Shown here: piece by piece, positions 1-7,682 of the stretch
Position numbering within the stretch: position 1 is the stretch's first letter
Layout: every line of letters begins with the position of its first letter
Source of the DNA: Ferdinandcohnia sp036962705
GTDB lineage: Bacteria > Bacillota > Bacilli > Bacillales > Bacillaceae_L
Length of the DNA: 64,000 nucleotides
NCBI RefSeq assembly: GCF_036962705.1
Contig: NZ_JBALOQ010000046.1
Location: 1 to 64,000, forward strand
Direction of reading: 5' to 3'
The notes under the pieces: model-generated
The model's input: only the letters and a program-made list of their open reading frames with translations
Databases searched by the model: none
What the model was told of the DNA's origin: nothing
Made by a program: the position numbers and the translations under genes

Positions 1-84
1 GGAAAAAGGGTAATGCAAAATGGTGATTTGTGCCTGATTGCTAGATTAAGGCGAAAAAAGGGTAAGGCAAAGTTGTGATGCGTA
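1..84. repeat. two-copy direct repeat with 52-bp offset at window edge
   Basis: The block AAAAAGGGTAANGCAAA is seen at 3-19 and again at 55-71, each followed by a G/T-rich stretch ending in GTGAT. The offset is 52 bp, the same period as the array at 32401-32874, although the unit sequence is not clearly the same. The array may continue to the left of the window. No gene is visible in 1-170; TATACT at 129-134 could be a -10 element for the next gene. Confidence 0.45.
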
Positions 85-170
85 TAAAAAAACATCCCCA
101 CCCCCATACTTTCTCCGCACATCTAGCCTATACTAATTATAAACACTAAATCGGAAAGGGTTTTTCAAAC

Positions 171-1223
171 ATGCAAAAAAGATTACGAGATTACGGGATA
201 AAAATCGGTACCTTACCAACAGGGCCTTTCAACAAAATCACAGATGTAAAAGGTGTCAAAGTCGGCCACTCCACGATATCAAAAGGTGAAATCCAAACCG
301 GTGTGACAGCAATCATCCCGCATGAACAAAATGTTTTTAACAATAAAGTGGTCGCTGCTTCATATGCTATGAATGGGTTCGGTAAGACGATGGGGACTCT
401 TCAAATGGATGAGCTTGGTACGATTGAAACGCCGATTTTGCTGACAAATACTTTGAGTGTGGGAGTGGCTGCTGATCATCTTATCAGCTATATGCTCGAG
501 CAAAATAAAGAAATCGGCGACACCACAGGAACTGTAAATCCTGTAATCGGCGAATGCAATGATATGTTTTTAAATAATATCCGTAAACAGTCCATCACGA
601 GAAATCATGTTCGAGAAGCCCTAGCAAACGTGAATACCCATTTTGAGGAGGGGAGCATTGGCGCAGGGATGGGAATGAAGTGCTTTGGCCTTAAAGGAGG
701 CATTGGCTCATCTTCTAGGATTCTTACATATCCGCATGGTAACTACACGCTAGGAGTATTGGTGCTCTCAAACTTTGGGGAAATTGATCAGTTTCGATTA
801 AATGGAGTTCATGTAGGGCCAGTAATTAAATCCAAGCTTTCTGCAACAAGTCCAGATGGTGACAAAGGCTCCATCATGATTATTATCGCAACTGATTTAC
901 CCGTGACATCACGCCAATTAAAGCGAATTATCAAGCGTGCTTCAGTGGGACTTAGCAGAACAGGCTCTTTTATTGGAAATGGGAGTGGAGATATTTTCGT
1001 TGGCTTTTCAACCGCAAACAAAATCAGCCACGAAAACAACAATACATTACAGACATTCAAAGCAGTCCATGAAGATGACCTAGATCAAGCCTTCTTAGCA
1101 ACGGCTGATGCAACAGAGGAAGCTATTTTACAGTCATTACTTACAGCAAAAACAACTACAGGTCGTAATGGAAACACACTTTATTCATTAGCTGATTTTA
1201 TGGATGAGATTATTTTAAAATAA
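171..1223 (+). CDS. P1 family peptidase (DmpA/BapA-like aminopeptidase)
   Basis: The 350-residue protein matches the P1 (DmpA-type) peptidases, N-terminal-nucleophile enzymes that cleave themselves into two chains and then release N-terminal residues from small peptides or amides. The N-terminal segment KITDVKGVKVGHSTI is typical of the family. The self-cleavage and nucleophile region is visible as GGIGSSSR around residues 177-183, just after the Gly-rich GSIGAGMGM stretch. Length fits a full single-chain precursor. There is no signal peptide, so it should be cytoplasmic. The ATG is preceded by GAAAGGG about 10 bases upstream. It is followed after 11 bp by an amidohydrolase-type gene, so the two probably form an operon for small-peptide or gamma-glutamyl-amide turnover; the substrate is not known. 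Confidence 0.85.
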   Translation: MQKRLRDYGIKIGTLPTGPFNKITDVKGVKVGHSTISKGEIQTGVTAIIPHEQNVFNNKVVAASYAMNGFGKTMGTLQMDELGTIETPILLTNTLSVGVAADHLISYMLEQNKEIGDTTGTVNPVIGECNDMFLNNIRKQSITRNHVREALANVNTHFEEGSIGAGMGMKCFGLKGGIGSSSRILTYPHGNYTLGVLVLSNFGEIDQFRLNGVHVGPVIKSKLSATSPDGDKGSIMIIIATDLPVTSRQLKRIIKRASVGLSRTGSFIGNGSGDIFVGFSTANKISHENNNTLQTFKAVHEDDLDQAFLATADATEEAILQSLLTAKTTTGRNGNTLYSLADFMDEIILK

Positions 1224-1234
1224 GGAGGATCCAT

Positions 1235-1936
1235 ATGAATAAACCGATTATTGGTGTTACGTCGCATGTTGAGTTGGATTATAAACATACTTTGTCGAAT
1301 GATTATGTTCAAGCCGTCATTCAAGCCGGTGGAATTCCTGTTATTTTGCCAATTGGGATTGACGAGGATGTTTCACAGCTTGTTAGTAAAATAGATGGAC
1401 TGCTTTTAACAGGAGGAGGAGATATTGATCCTTTTCTTTTCGGGGAGGAACCACATCCAAAGTTAGGGACGATTTCACCTGGACGGGATCACTTGGAACC
1501 CGCGATTATTCAAGAGATGCTTGCCGCGAATAAGCCAATCCTTGCGATTTGTCGGGGGATTCAGATCTTGAATATCGCAGTTGGTGGAGATATGTATCAG
1601 GATATTTATTCGCAGCATGAGACTACATTGCTTCAGCATTCTCAAAATGCAACAAGGCATTATCTTGCCCATTTTGTTAAAGCGAAGGAAGGAAGTTTAC
1701 TTGCATCTATTGCCGGGACTACCGAGTTTAAGGTGAATACGTATCACCATCAGGCTGTTCGCAACGTGCCATACCCACTTGATGTGTCTGGAGTAGCTTC
1801 AGATGGAATAATCGAGGCAATTGAAAGTACTGGGCATTCTTTTGTGTTAGGGGTTCAATGGCATCCGGAAGGCTTGGCGGTTAATGGCGATGAGATTGCG
1901 AAGCGTATTTTTACTAGATTTGTAGAGAGTTGTTAA
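1235..1936 (+). CDS. gamma-glutamyl-gamma-aminobutyrate hydrolase family protein (class I amidotransferase fold)
   Basis: This 233-residue protein belongs to the PuuD-like peptidase C26 branch of class I glutamine amidotransferases, which hydrolyse gamma-glutamyl amide bonds. The nucleophile Cys106 sits in AICRGIQIL, and the His-Glu pair is in GVQWHPEG near residues 210-212. The oxyanion region LLTGGGDIDP is also present. An AAGGAGGATCC ribosome binding site precedes the ATG. It follows the P1 peptidase by 11 bp, suggesting co-transcription and a joint role in recycling modified amino acids or peptides. The substrate could be gamma-glutamyl-GABA or another gamma-glutamyl amine; nothing here decides it. 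A strong hairpin begins 5 bases after the stop. Confidence 0.85.
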   Translation: MNKPIIGVTSHVELDYKHTLSNDYVQAVIQAGGIPVILPIGIDEDVSQLVSKIDGLLLTGGGDIDPFLFGEEPHPKLGTISPGRDHLEPAIIQEMLAANKPILAICRGIQILNIAVGGDMYQDIYSQHETTLLQHSQNATRHYLAHFVKAKEGSLLASIAGTTEFKVNTYHHQAVRNVPYPLDVSGVASDGIIEAIESTGHSFVLGVQWHPEGLAVNGDEIAKRIFTRFVESC

Positions 1937-1940
1937 AAAA

Positions 1941-1963
1941 GGAGTTTAGCCTGGCTAAACTCC
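1941..1963. terminator. bidirectional terminator
   Basis: GGAGTTTAGCC and GGCTAAACTCC form a perfect 11-bp stem with a one-base loop, flanked by A-rich sequence on the left and T-rich on the right. It lies between two converging genes and should serve both. Confidence 0.75.
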
Positions 1964-2286
1964 TATTTCCAGTACTCCAAATACTCAAAGTTGTCGGTAG
2001 GAACTTTTTTAATTACTTTGTTCGCTTCATTACGATAAACCTCATACTCACGGTAGATTTCGACTTTATTTCCGTTGACAACCTCTGTGTCAACGAACTG
2101 CATTTCCAATTCTGGAATTAGTCCCTCGATCACGTTTTTCTCTTCTGCATTTATAGTTACTTCTTCATCAGAAGAAAGACCAGAAACAGAAATGGCATTT
2201 TTGTATTCGAAGACATCATCCGCTTCAATAACACCGGTAACGAATATGATAAAAGCAATACCAATCGCAGCCAAAAATTTATTCAA
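1963..2286 (-). CDS. small exported or membrane-anchored protein of unknown function
   Basis: I do not recognise this protein. From the chosen TTG start (2286) it is 107 residues. The N-terminus NKFLAAIGIAFIIFVTGVIE is a single hydrophobic segment that could be a signal peptide or anchor, followed by an acidic, beta-rich domain of about 80 residues with no cysteine and an aromatic tail (FEYLEYW). An in-frame ATG exists at 2310 but has no ribosome binding site, whereas AAAGGAG lies 10 bases upstream of the TTG. It is transcribed alone, converging on the amidotransferase gene. Confidence 0.55.
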   Translation of the reverse strand: MNKFLAAIGIAFIIFVTGVIEADDVFEYKNAISVSGLSSDEEVTINAEEKNVIEGLIPELEMQFVDTEVVNGNKVEIYREYEVYRNEANKVIKKVPTDNFEYLEYWK

Positions 2287-2386
2287 AGTTACCAAACTCC
2301 TTTGTCCCATATCTACTACTCATCTATATGCACCCTGAAAAAAGATTAGGACAACTAATCATTAAGAAGGTTGTGGTAAAAATGAA

Positions 2387-2421
2387 GAACCAAGGGAACC
2401 GTCCCCTTGGTCCCTTGGTTC
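2387..2421. repeat. dispersed GGGACGGTTC-type palindromic repeat, copy 1
   Basis: GAACCAAGGG and CCCTTGGTTC form a perfect 10-bp stem around a core containing AACCGTCCCCTTGGT. It abuts the stop codon of the downstream-facing HAAS gene, so it may also work as that gene's terminator. Related copies lie at 3858-3920, 34573-34640 and 38334-38399. Confidence 0.7.
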
Positions 2422-3420
2422 CTATCGAATGTTGGCTTTGCGAATCCCATCAAATATCGTGATGGCTGCTGAAACAATTATTGAAATGAGTACTGTAGCA
2501 ATGAGCCATATTGTAAATTGATTATCAGTGATGCCAAATAAATCTGTCATATACGAGGTGAAATCTTGGTTTAAGATGTTAGGATTTATGAAGATTACGA
2601 TGAATAAAATGGTTGAAAACACCTGAATGGTAGTATTGTAGATCACCATTCTTTTCGTCCATTGTCCTATGATTAGTTTATATAGGGCTAATGCTACTTC
2701 CAAACCGATTACAACTAGAACGATGGGCCAAAATGAAAGTAAAACCTCTTGATTTAAAGCGGGTGTTACAAATTCGAGACCATCATTTCCCCCTTCATAG
2801 ATACCTAGAAGTTGGTTGGCATAAAAATAAAGGGTTGCCCAAATTGCTGTCCACAATAAAGCACCAAATACTTCACATTTTGAGATCTTCTTTTTCTTAG
2901 GGATATAGGCGATATATTTCAAATCATCAGGAGTCCATTTTTGTAGGCTGGTTGTTAGTGGCTGGTTATCTTTTCCTTTATCGATTCTTTCTATCATGGC
3001 AAACACAAGCGTGAACCAAAAGAAAGTTTGAATCGAAACCTCAATTATTTTCCAAATACCGAAGCCTATCAAGTCCAAAACTACATTAATGATGGCTTCC
3101 TCACCTTGATACCCGATAAAATATTCAGCAAACGTCGAGATGAGTGCAACTACTGCGGCAATCGGTAAAATCATTTTTAATAAGCTTACATACACGTCGA
3201 AATAACGTGGACCAATTAGATACATTGGCCGGTCTCGATAATTATTAGCCAATTTTACTGGGCTCCCTAATTTCTCTAGTGCAGTTTTTACATCTGCTTC
3301 ATTATAGTCATCTGGCAACATATCCTCGATGGTTGAACGTAATTCAAGTGCGATATCGTCACGCATTTTTTCAGGTAGTCTTCTTGTAACCTCCTGAATG
3401 TAGATATCAATCAGATTCAT
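2422..3420 (-). CDS. HAAS-domain multi-pass membrane protein
   Basis: The 332-residue protein starts with a cytoplasmic helical domain of about 70 residues (IQEVTRRLPEKMRDDIALEL, then ALEKLGSPVKLA) that matches the HAAS domain, a module encoded next to PadR regulators. It is followed by about seven hydrophobic segments, in two clusters around residues 80-160 and 185-325. Its start overlaps the end of the PadR gene by 14 bp, so the two are translationally coupled. Families with this layout are thought to sense or mediate envelope stress together with the PadR repressor, but the ligand is unknown. It ends at the palindromic repeat. The function call rests on domain and context only. Confidence 0.75.
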   Translation of the reverse strand: MNLIDIYIQEVTRRLPEKMRDDIALELRSTIEDMLPDDYNEADVKTALEKLGSPVKLANNYRDRPMYLIGPRYFDVYVSLLKMILPIAAVVALISTFAEYFIGYQGEEAIINVVLDLIGFGIWKIIEVSIQTFFWFTLVFAMIERIDKGKDNQPLTTSLQKWTPDDLKYIAYIPKKKKISKCEVFGALLWTAIWATLYFYANQLLGIYEGGNDGLEFVTPALNQEVLLSFWPIVLVVIGLEVALALYKLIIGQWTKRMVIYNTTIQVFSTILFIVIFINPNILNQDFTSYMTDLFGITDNQFTIWLIATVLISIIVSAAITIFDGIRKANIR

Positions 3421-3754
3421 AATCTTCCTCTCCCTCTAATAGTCTGTAAAGCTCTTTTGAATTTTGAATCCATTCCTTTTTTAGCTGTAAAAAGATTTCG
3501 AGCCCGTATTCACTTAACACATAGTACTTACGGGGTCTGCTTTCAGATGTGTCCCAGCTGCTCGTCACCAATTCCTGCTTTTCCAGGCGGCGAAGCAAGG
3601 GGTATAAGGTACTTTGGTCAATCGCAATTCCTGAACCCTCTAATAATTGAACAAGTGAATATCCATATTGAGGGGTTCGTAATTGACTTAATACCGCTAG
3701 TGTTAACGTTCCTCTTCTAAGCTCTGTCATTAATGAGTTTAATAAGTTACTCAT
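3407..3754 (-). CDS. PadR family transcriptional regulator
   Basis: This 115-residue protein has the PadR winged helix: LRRGTLTLAVLSQLRTPQYG, then GYSLVQLLEGSG, YPLLRRLEKQELV and the SRPRKYYVLSEYG wing. The short length fits the PadR-s2 subfamily, with only a brief C-terminal dimerisation helix. A GAGGTGGG ribosome binding site precedes the ATG. It heads a two-gene unit with the HAAS membrane protein. Regulators of this type usually repress their own operon; a candidate palindrome lies just upstream at 3786-3812. The effector is unknown. Confidence 0.85.
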   Translation of the reverse strand: MSNLLNSLMTELRRGTLTLAVLSQLRTPQYGYSLVQLLEGSGIAIDQSTLYPLLRRLEKQELVTSSWDTSESRPRKYYVLSEYGLEIFLQLKKEWIQNSKELYRLLEGEEDYESD

Positions 3755-3785
3755 TCACCCACCTCATTTTTTATTACTATATGTC

Positions 3786-3812
3786 ATACAGTATTTGATT
3801 TATACTATGTAT
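3786..3812. promoter_or_regulatory. candidate PadR operator (imperfect palindrome)
   Basis: ATACAGTAT and ATACTATGTAT flank a 7-bp TTGATTT centre about 35 bp upstream of the PadR start. The match between arms is imperfect. Position and the known autoregulation of PadR proteins make it a candidate only. Confidence 0.3.
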
Positions 3813-3857
3813 CGTACACTATTGTTGTGACGAAAGCAATAAAACTTTTTTGAACCG

Positions 3858-3920
3858 AGGGGGACGGTTCCCGCGGTACCTAAAAATGTGGGACCACCAG
3901 AACCGTCCCCTTGGTCCCAC
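3858..3920. repeat. dispersed GGGACGGTTC-type palindromic repeat, copy 2
   Basis: GGGGGACGGTTCCC and, about 40 bp later, AGAACCGTCCCC are inverted copies, with GGTACC and GGGACCACC also pairing approximately. It lies in the gap between the PadR promoter and the thiamine promoter. Confidence 0.7.
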
Positions 3921-3937
3921 TAAACTTTTCAAAAAGA

Positions 3938-3965
3938 ATGACAGATAAATTTGATGTGCTATAAT
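3938..3965 (+). promoter_or_regulatory. probable sigma-A promoter for the thi operon
   Basis: ATGACA (-35, 3938-3943) and a perfect TATAAT (-10, 3960-3965) are spaced by 16 bp. They lie just upstream of the TPP aptamer, so transcription would start near 3972 and include the whole riboswitch. Confidence 0.6.
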
Positions 3966-3983
3966 AAAGTGAATTGAATAGTA

Positions 3984-4083
3984 ACAGGGGGGCTCACACA
4001 ATGTGGGCTGAGAGTAGGCGAAATGTAGCTTTGACCCTTAACCTGATTTGGATAATGCCAACGTAGGGAATGTGCGTAAGTAT
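3984..4083 (+). promoter_or_regulatory. TPP riboswitch (THI element)
   Basis: The conserved aptamer cores are visible: GGGGGGCTCAC, GGCTGAGA, ACCCTTAACCTGAT, GGATAATGCCAACG and TAGGGAA. TPP binding normally favours termination. ACCTGATT at 4041-4048, within the aptamer, is complementary over 8 bp to AATCAGGT at 4106-4113, which lies in the loop and 3' side of the downstream terminator. This gives a plausible antiterminator when TPP is absent. It sits upstream of thiM-thiE-thiD. Confidence 0.95.
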
Positions 4084-4091
4084 GAGTATTC

Positions 4092-4127
4092 ATGCGGTAT
4101 ATCTTAATCAGGTATACCGCATTTTTT
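4092..4127 (+). terminator. riboswitch expression-platform terminator
   Basis: ATGCGGTATA and TATACCGCAT form a perfect 10-bp stem with an 11-base loop, followed by a run of six T. It is the intrinsic terminator controlled by the TPP aptamer. Confidence 0.85.
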
Positions 4128-4157
4128 ATTCAACAGGGCTTAAACCCTGTTGAATAA
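4126..4157 (+). terminator. second hairpin directly after the riboswitch terminator
   Basis: TTATTCAACAGGG and CCCTGTTGAATAA form a perfect 13-bp stem with a short AT-rich loop, followed by A-rich rather than T-rich sequence on the plus strand. It may be part of the structured repeat that follows rather than a terminator. Confidence 0.4.
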
Positions 4158-4163
4158 AAAAAT

Positions 4164-4254
4164 GCCTCCGGCGGATGCCACAGATTTTTAAAGGAAAGTT
4201 TTCGAGGCAGGCTCGAAAAAATCTGGGCGCAAATCCGCCAAGGCGCATTTGATT
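4164..4254 (+). repeat. 90-bp structured repeat, copy A
   Basis: This element aligns along its whole length with 8696-8785. Shared blocks are CCGGCGGA, ATTTTTAA, TTTTCGAG, CGAAAAAAT, TGGGCGCAA and CGCCAAGGCGCATTTGATT. It can fold: GGCGGAT pairs with ATCCGCC and encloses a TTTTCGAG/CTCGAAAA hairpin. It ends 17 bp before thiM, between the riboswitch and the gene. Confidence 0.7.
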
Positions 4255-4271
4255 ATTTAGGAGGCTAATAG

Positions 4272-5096
4272 ATGTTTGAGCAAATCATATCAAATGTAAG
4301 AAATAACACACCGCTTGTACATAATATTACAAATTATGTGACGGTGAATGACGTTGCAAATATTGTTCTTGCTTGTGGGGGATCCCCGATTATGGCGGAT
4401 GATCCAAAGGAAGTGGAGGATATTACAAGCATTTGTAGCGCGCTTGTGATTAACATCGGGACATTAAATGAAAGAACGATCGAATCCATGATTTTAGCAG
4501 GAAAAGCTGCAAATAGATTGGGGCATCCTGTTGTTTTAGATCCAGTTGGAGCTGGTGCATCTAGATTAAGAACTGATACGGTTTATCGCCTTTTAAAAGA
4601 GGTTCAGTTTGCAGTTATTAGAGGTAATTTATCAGAAATAAAAACCGTACATGCCGGTAGTGGAAATACAAAAGGTGTTGATGCAGCAGCTGAAGATGTC
4701 ATCAATGAAGGAAATCTCGATGAAATGGTTCAATTTGCGAAAGTGGTAAGTAAGCAAACAGGAGCTGTTATTGCGATCACGGGTGCCATTGATATCGTTG
4801 CAGATACGGAAGAAGCTTATGCAATCAGAAATGGTCATCAAATGATGTCCAAAATAACGGGGACAGGCTGCATGCTTTCATCCGTTGTTGCTGCTTTTTG
4901 TGGGGCAAATCCTCAGGAAATTTTAAAAAGTACGGCCGCTGCAGTGAGCGCGATGGGATATTGCGGTGAATTAGCTCATCAAAAAGTAGAAGAATTAAAT
5001 GGTGGAACTTCATCATTTCGAACGTATTTGATTGATTCCATGAGCAAACTAGACTTTACATTACTTCAGGGTGGGATGAACATTGAAAATCGATAA
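4272..5096 (+). CDS. thiM: hydroxyethylthiazole kinase
   Basis: ThiM phosphorylates 4-methyl-5-(2-hydroxyethyl)thiazole in the thiamine salvage pathway. The 274-residue length is usual. Visible family features are NITNYVTVNDVAN near the N-terminus, GGSPIMADDP, the substrate and Mg-binding DPVGAGASRLRT, and the C-terminal anion-hole KITGTGCMLSS with its conserved Cys. A TAGGAGGCTAATAG site precedes the ATG. It is the first gene of thiM-thiE-thiD under the TPP riboswitch, and overlaps thiE by 14 bp. Confidence 0.97.
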   Translation: MFEQIISNVRNNTPLVHNITNYVTVNDVANIVLACGGSPIMADDPKEVEDITSICSALVINIGTLNERTIESMILAGKAANRLGHPVVLDPVGAGASRLRTDTVYRLLKEVQFAVIRGNLSEIKTVHAGSGNTKGVDAAAEDVINEGNLDEMVQFAKVVSKQTGAVIAITGAIDIVADTEEAYAIRNGHQMMSKITGTGCMLSSVVAAFCGANPQEILKSTAAAVSAMGYCGELAHQKVEELNGGTSSFRTYLIDSMSKLDFTLLQGGMNIENR

Positions 5097-5736
5097 AAAT
5101 GCAATGCTATTATACGCAGTAACCGATCGTGCCTGGACAGGCAATCAATCTTTAGTTGAGCAAGTAGAAGCTGCACTAAAGGGTGGAATTACTTTTTTAC
5201 AGCTCAGAGAAAAAAGTCTCGGATATGATGAATTTTTACAGGAAGCAATTGAATTAAAAAGGCTAACTGATTTCTATCATGTTCCATTTGTTATTAATGA
5301 CAATGTCGAGATTGCGCGGGCTTGTGATGCAGATGGCGTGCATGTTGGTCAAGAGGACATGCCGGTTGAAAAAGTCCGAGAGTTGATTGGACCAGATAAA
5401 ATTCTCGGTGTGTCTGCTCAAAATGTGGAGCAAGCTATTGCTGCTGAAAAAGCGGGAGCTGATTATCTCGGGATTGGTTCTGTATTTCCAACGAGCACCA
5501 AGTCCGATGCAGAGCCGATGACATTTGAAACAGTCCAAGAAATTTGCAGAAGCGTATCGATTCCAATTGTTGCAATCGGTGGAATTAATAAAGGGAATAT
5601 TTTAGAGTTAGCCGGAAGTGGCGTAGACGGAGTAGCTGTTGTATCGGCGATCTTTGCACAGTCAGACATCACCGCTGCAACAACAAAATTAAAAGAACTT
5701 TCAACTGAAATGGTTAACAATAGGAGTGAAGGATAA
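5083..5736 (+). CDS. thiE: thiamine phosphate synthase
   Basis: ThiE joins HMP-pyrophosphate and thiazole phosphate into thiamine phosphate. The 217-residue TIM-barrel shows LYAVTDRAW, the pyrophosphate-binding QLREK, NDNVEIA, DGVHVGQEDMP, GIGSVFPTSTK and AIGGINKGN, all expected of the family. The start is a TTG inside the end of thiM; GGGTGGG lies 7 bases upstream, supporting coupled translation. Its TAA stop overlaps the ATG of thiD by one base. Confidence 0.97.
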   Translation: MKIDKNAMLLYAVTDRAWTGNQSLVEQVEAALKGGITFLQLREKSLGYDEFLQEAIELKRLTDFYHVPFVINDNVEIARACDADGVHVGQEDMPVEKVRELIGPDKILGVSAQNVEQAIAAEKAGADYLGIGSVFPTSTKSDAEPMTFETVQEICRSVSIPIVAIGGINKGNILELAGSGVDGVAVVSAIFAQSDITAATTKLKELSTEMVNNRSEG

Positions 5737-6521
5737 TGAAAAAGGTACTGACGATTGCTGGCTCTGACTGTAGTGGGGGAGCGGGGATTCAAGCGGATAT
5801 TAAAACAATCACTGCCCATAAAATGTATGCAATGAGTGCTATCACGGCTCTCACTGCACAAAACACAACAGGTGTTTACGGGGTGCTTGATTCTTCGCCG
5901 GAATTTGTTGGCCAACAGCTTGATTGCATTATGACTGATATTTTTCCTGACAGTGTAAAAATAGGGATGGTGTCCTCACCAGAAATTATTCATAAAATCG
6001 TTGAGAAGCTAGAAGAATTTCAACCTCAAAATATTGTCTTGGACCCAGTTATGATTTCTACAAGTGGAAGTAGACTATTGACTGAATCGGCGATGGATGC
6101 TCTTATTACTAGATTATTTCCGCTTGCTACTATTATTACACCAAATCTTCACGAGGCCGAGGCGCTTTGTGGAATGGAGATTCACACGAAGGAAGACATG
6201 CAAGTGGCCGCCCAAAAATTGTCCGAAATGTATAAGGGGGGCATTTTAATCAAAGGAGGTCATCTTGAGGATACCGCGGATGATCTCTTATATAGCAATG
6301 GGGAATTCACATGGTTCCCAGGATCACGTATTGATAACCCGAATTCTCATGGCACAGGTTGTACGCTATCGTCAGCGATTGCTTGTAATTTAGCAGCAGG
6401 CTTGGATATAAAAACAAGTATTCAAGAAGCAAAACGATATATTACAGGAGCATTAGAAGCGGGACTTGACCTTGGAAAGGGAAGTGGACCGCTGAACCAT
6501 TGCCATGCTTTAAAGAACTGA
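5736..6521 (+). CDS. thiD: hydroxymethylpyrimidine/phosphomethylpyrimidine kinase
   Basis: ThiD makes HMP-pyrophosphate by two phosphorylations. The 261-residue ribokinase-fold protein begins with LTIAGSDCSGGAGIQADIKT, has the YAMSAITALTAQNTTGV segment, and ends with the ATP/anion-hole motif NSHGTGCTLSSAIA. It could also act on pyridoxine-type substrates, as some family members do, but the operon with thiM and thiE makes thiamine salvage the likely job. There is no gene for thiamine transport or HMP synthesis nearby. It ends before a strong convergent hairpin. Confidence 0.93.
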   Translation: MKKVLTIAGSDCSGGAGIQADIKTITAHKMYAMSAITALTAQNTTGVYGVLDSSPEFVGQQLDCIMTDIFPDSVKIGMVSSPEIIHKIVEKLEEFQPQNIVLDPVMISTSGSRLLTESAMDALITRLFPLATIITPNLHEAEALCGMEIHTKEDMQVAAQKLSEMYKGGILIKGGHLEDTADDLLYSNGEFTWFPGSRIDNPNSHGTGCTLSSAIACNLAAGLDIKTSIQEAKRYITGALEAGLDLGKGSGPLNHCHALKN

Positions 6522-6530
6522 AAAAAAACG

Positions 6531-6562
6531 AAGCAGTGGATTTCAACAGAAATTCACTGCTT
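6531..6562. terminator. bidirectional terminator
   Basis: AAGCAGTGGATTT and AAATTCACTGCTT pair with few mismatches, with A-run upstream and T-rich sequence downstream. It lies between convergent thiD and the nitronate monooxygenase gene and overlaps the latter's last codons. Confidence 0.7.
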
Positions 6563-7627
6563 TAAATTTTTCGCTTCTAAAATGATCGATTCTATCAATG
6601 TTTTTGCACTTTGATTTTTCGATAACCTCGGACTTTGTCCAGACCAAAGGGACATGAAATCCTTGTTATTTTGTGAACCTGAAGCTATTCGGATATCCTG
6701 AGTAAGAGAGTTTTGAATCGGAAAATCCGGCAAATCTTTTTCATATTGCTGCATGTTAAAAATAAAGGGGTTGGCGAGTCCGCGTGCCCACTTACCAGAG
6801 AATGAACGGGTTATAACCGTTTCGTCTTCTGAAGCATTAAGGATCGCAAGTTTATGTACTTGATGTGCTCCACTTTCAATACAAGCTAAGAAAGCTGTTC
6901 CCATTTGAACAGCCTGTGCTCCTAAGCAAATGGAAGCCATTAATCCTCTAGCATCCATAATTCCACCAGCAGCAATAACTGGAATACTTACATTGTCAGC
7001 AACTTGTGGGATAAGTGACATTAACCCGACTAAGTTTTCCTGTTCTCCTTTGATAAAGCTTCCGCGATGACCACCAGCTTCACTGCCTTGAACGACTACC
7101 ATATCCAGGCCTGCTTTTTCAACTTCGCTTGCTTCTTTAACGGTTGTTGCTGTTCCCATTAAAACGATATTATGTTGTTTTAATTCCGCGATTACGTTTT
7201 TGGAAGGAAGTCCAAATGTAAAGGAACAAATAGGGACCTTTTCTTCAACGACAACTTTGATTTGCTCAACATATTTTTCAAGAGCATGATGAAATGAGGG
7301 GATTTCATCATAATCTTTTGGAGATAAATTCAATTTTTCTCGAATCGGGTTAAGTAATTGATTAGCTGATTTAACTTCATCTTCTTTTGCCTCAAATTCA
7401 ACTGGAACAAATAGATTGACCCCGAAAGGTTTGGTTGTTAATTGCTTGATTTCCCTAATTTGTTCTCGTAATTGGGTAGAAGTCATATAGCCTGCACCAA
7501 TCATTCCTAAACCACCGGAATTTGAAACAGCAGCCACCAATTCTGAAGTTGTAACACCACCTGCCATTGGGGCTTGGATTATTGGATATTCGATTTTTAT
7601 CAACTTTGTTACTTCATCCTTAAACAA
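6554..7627 (-). CDS. nitronate monooxygenase family protein (2-nitropropane dioxygenase-like)
   Basis: The protein resembles FMN-dependent nitronate monooxygenases, which oxidise alkyl nitronates. The N-terminal YPIIQAPMAGGVT, central VVVQGSEAGGHRG with the catalytic-type His, and VIAAGGIMDARG plus GAQAVQMGTAFL are all family motifs. I place the start at TTG 7627 (357 residues, MFKDEV...), because AGGAGGTGA ends five bases upstream; the longer GTG at 7636 lies inside that ribosome binding site. Relatives include enoyl-ACP reductase FabK, so the substrate is not certain. It is separated from the upstream methyltransferase gene by a terminator. Confidence 0.85.
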   Translation of the reverse strand: MFKDEVTKLIKIEYPIIQAPMAGGVTTSELVAAVSNSGGLGMIGAGYMTSTQLREQIREIKQLTTKPFGVNLFVPVEFEAKEDEVKSANQLLNPIREKLNLSPKDYDEIPSFHHALEKYVEQIKVVVEEKVPICSFTFGLPSKNVIAELKQHNIVLMGTATTVKEASEVEKAGLDMVVVQGSEAGGHRGSFIKGEQENLVGLMSLIPQVADNVSIPVIAAGGIMDARGLMASICLGAQAVQMGTAFLACIESGAHQVHKLAILNASEDETVITRSFSGKWARGLANPFIFNMQQYEKDLPDFPIQNSLTQDIRIASGSQNNKDFMSLWSGQSPRLSKNQSAKTLIESIILEAKNLKQ

Positions 7628-7651
7628 AACTATCACCTCCTAATTGATATG

Positions 7652-7678
7652 AAAAAAGTGGAGGAATCCCTTCACTTT
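7652..7678 (-). terminator. terminator of the methyltransferase gene
   Basis: On the minus strand AAAGTGAAGG and CCTCCACTTT form a stem with a short loop, followed by a T-run. It directly follows the methyltransferase stop codon. Confidence 0.65.
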
Positions 7679-7682
7679 AATC

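Noticed and set aside
1930..2338. Plus-strand frames covering the small exported protein gene
   Set aside because: They run antisense to a frame with a clear ribosome binding site and hydrophobic N-terminus, cross a bidirectional terminator and have no usable start context.
4164..4254. T-box or second riboswitch before thiM
   Set aside because: No T-box core, specifier loop or known aptamer consensus is present, and the same element stands before an unrelated ParA-like gene.
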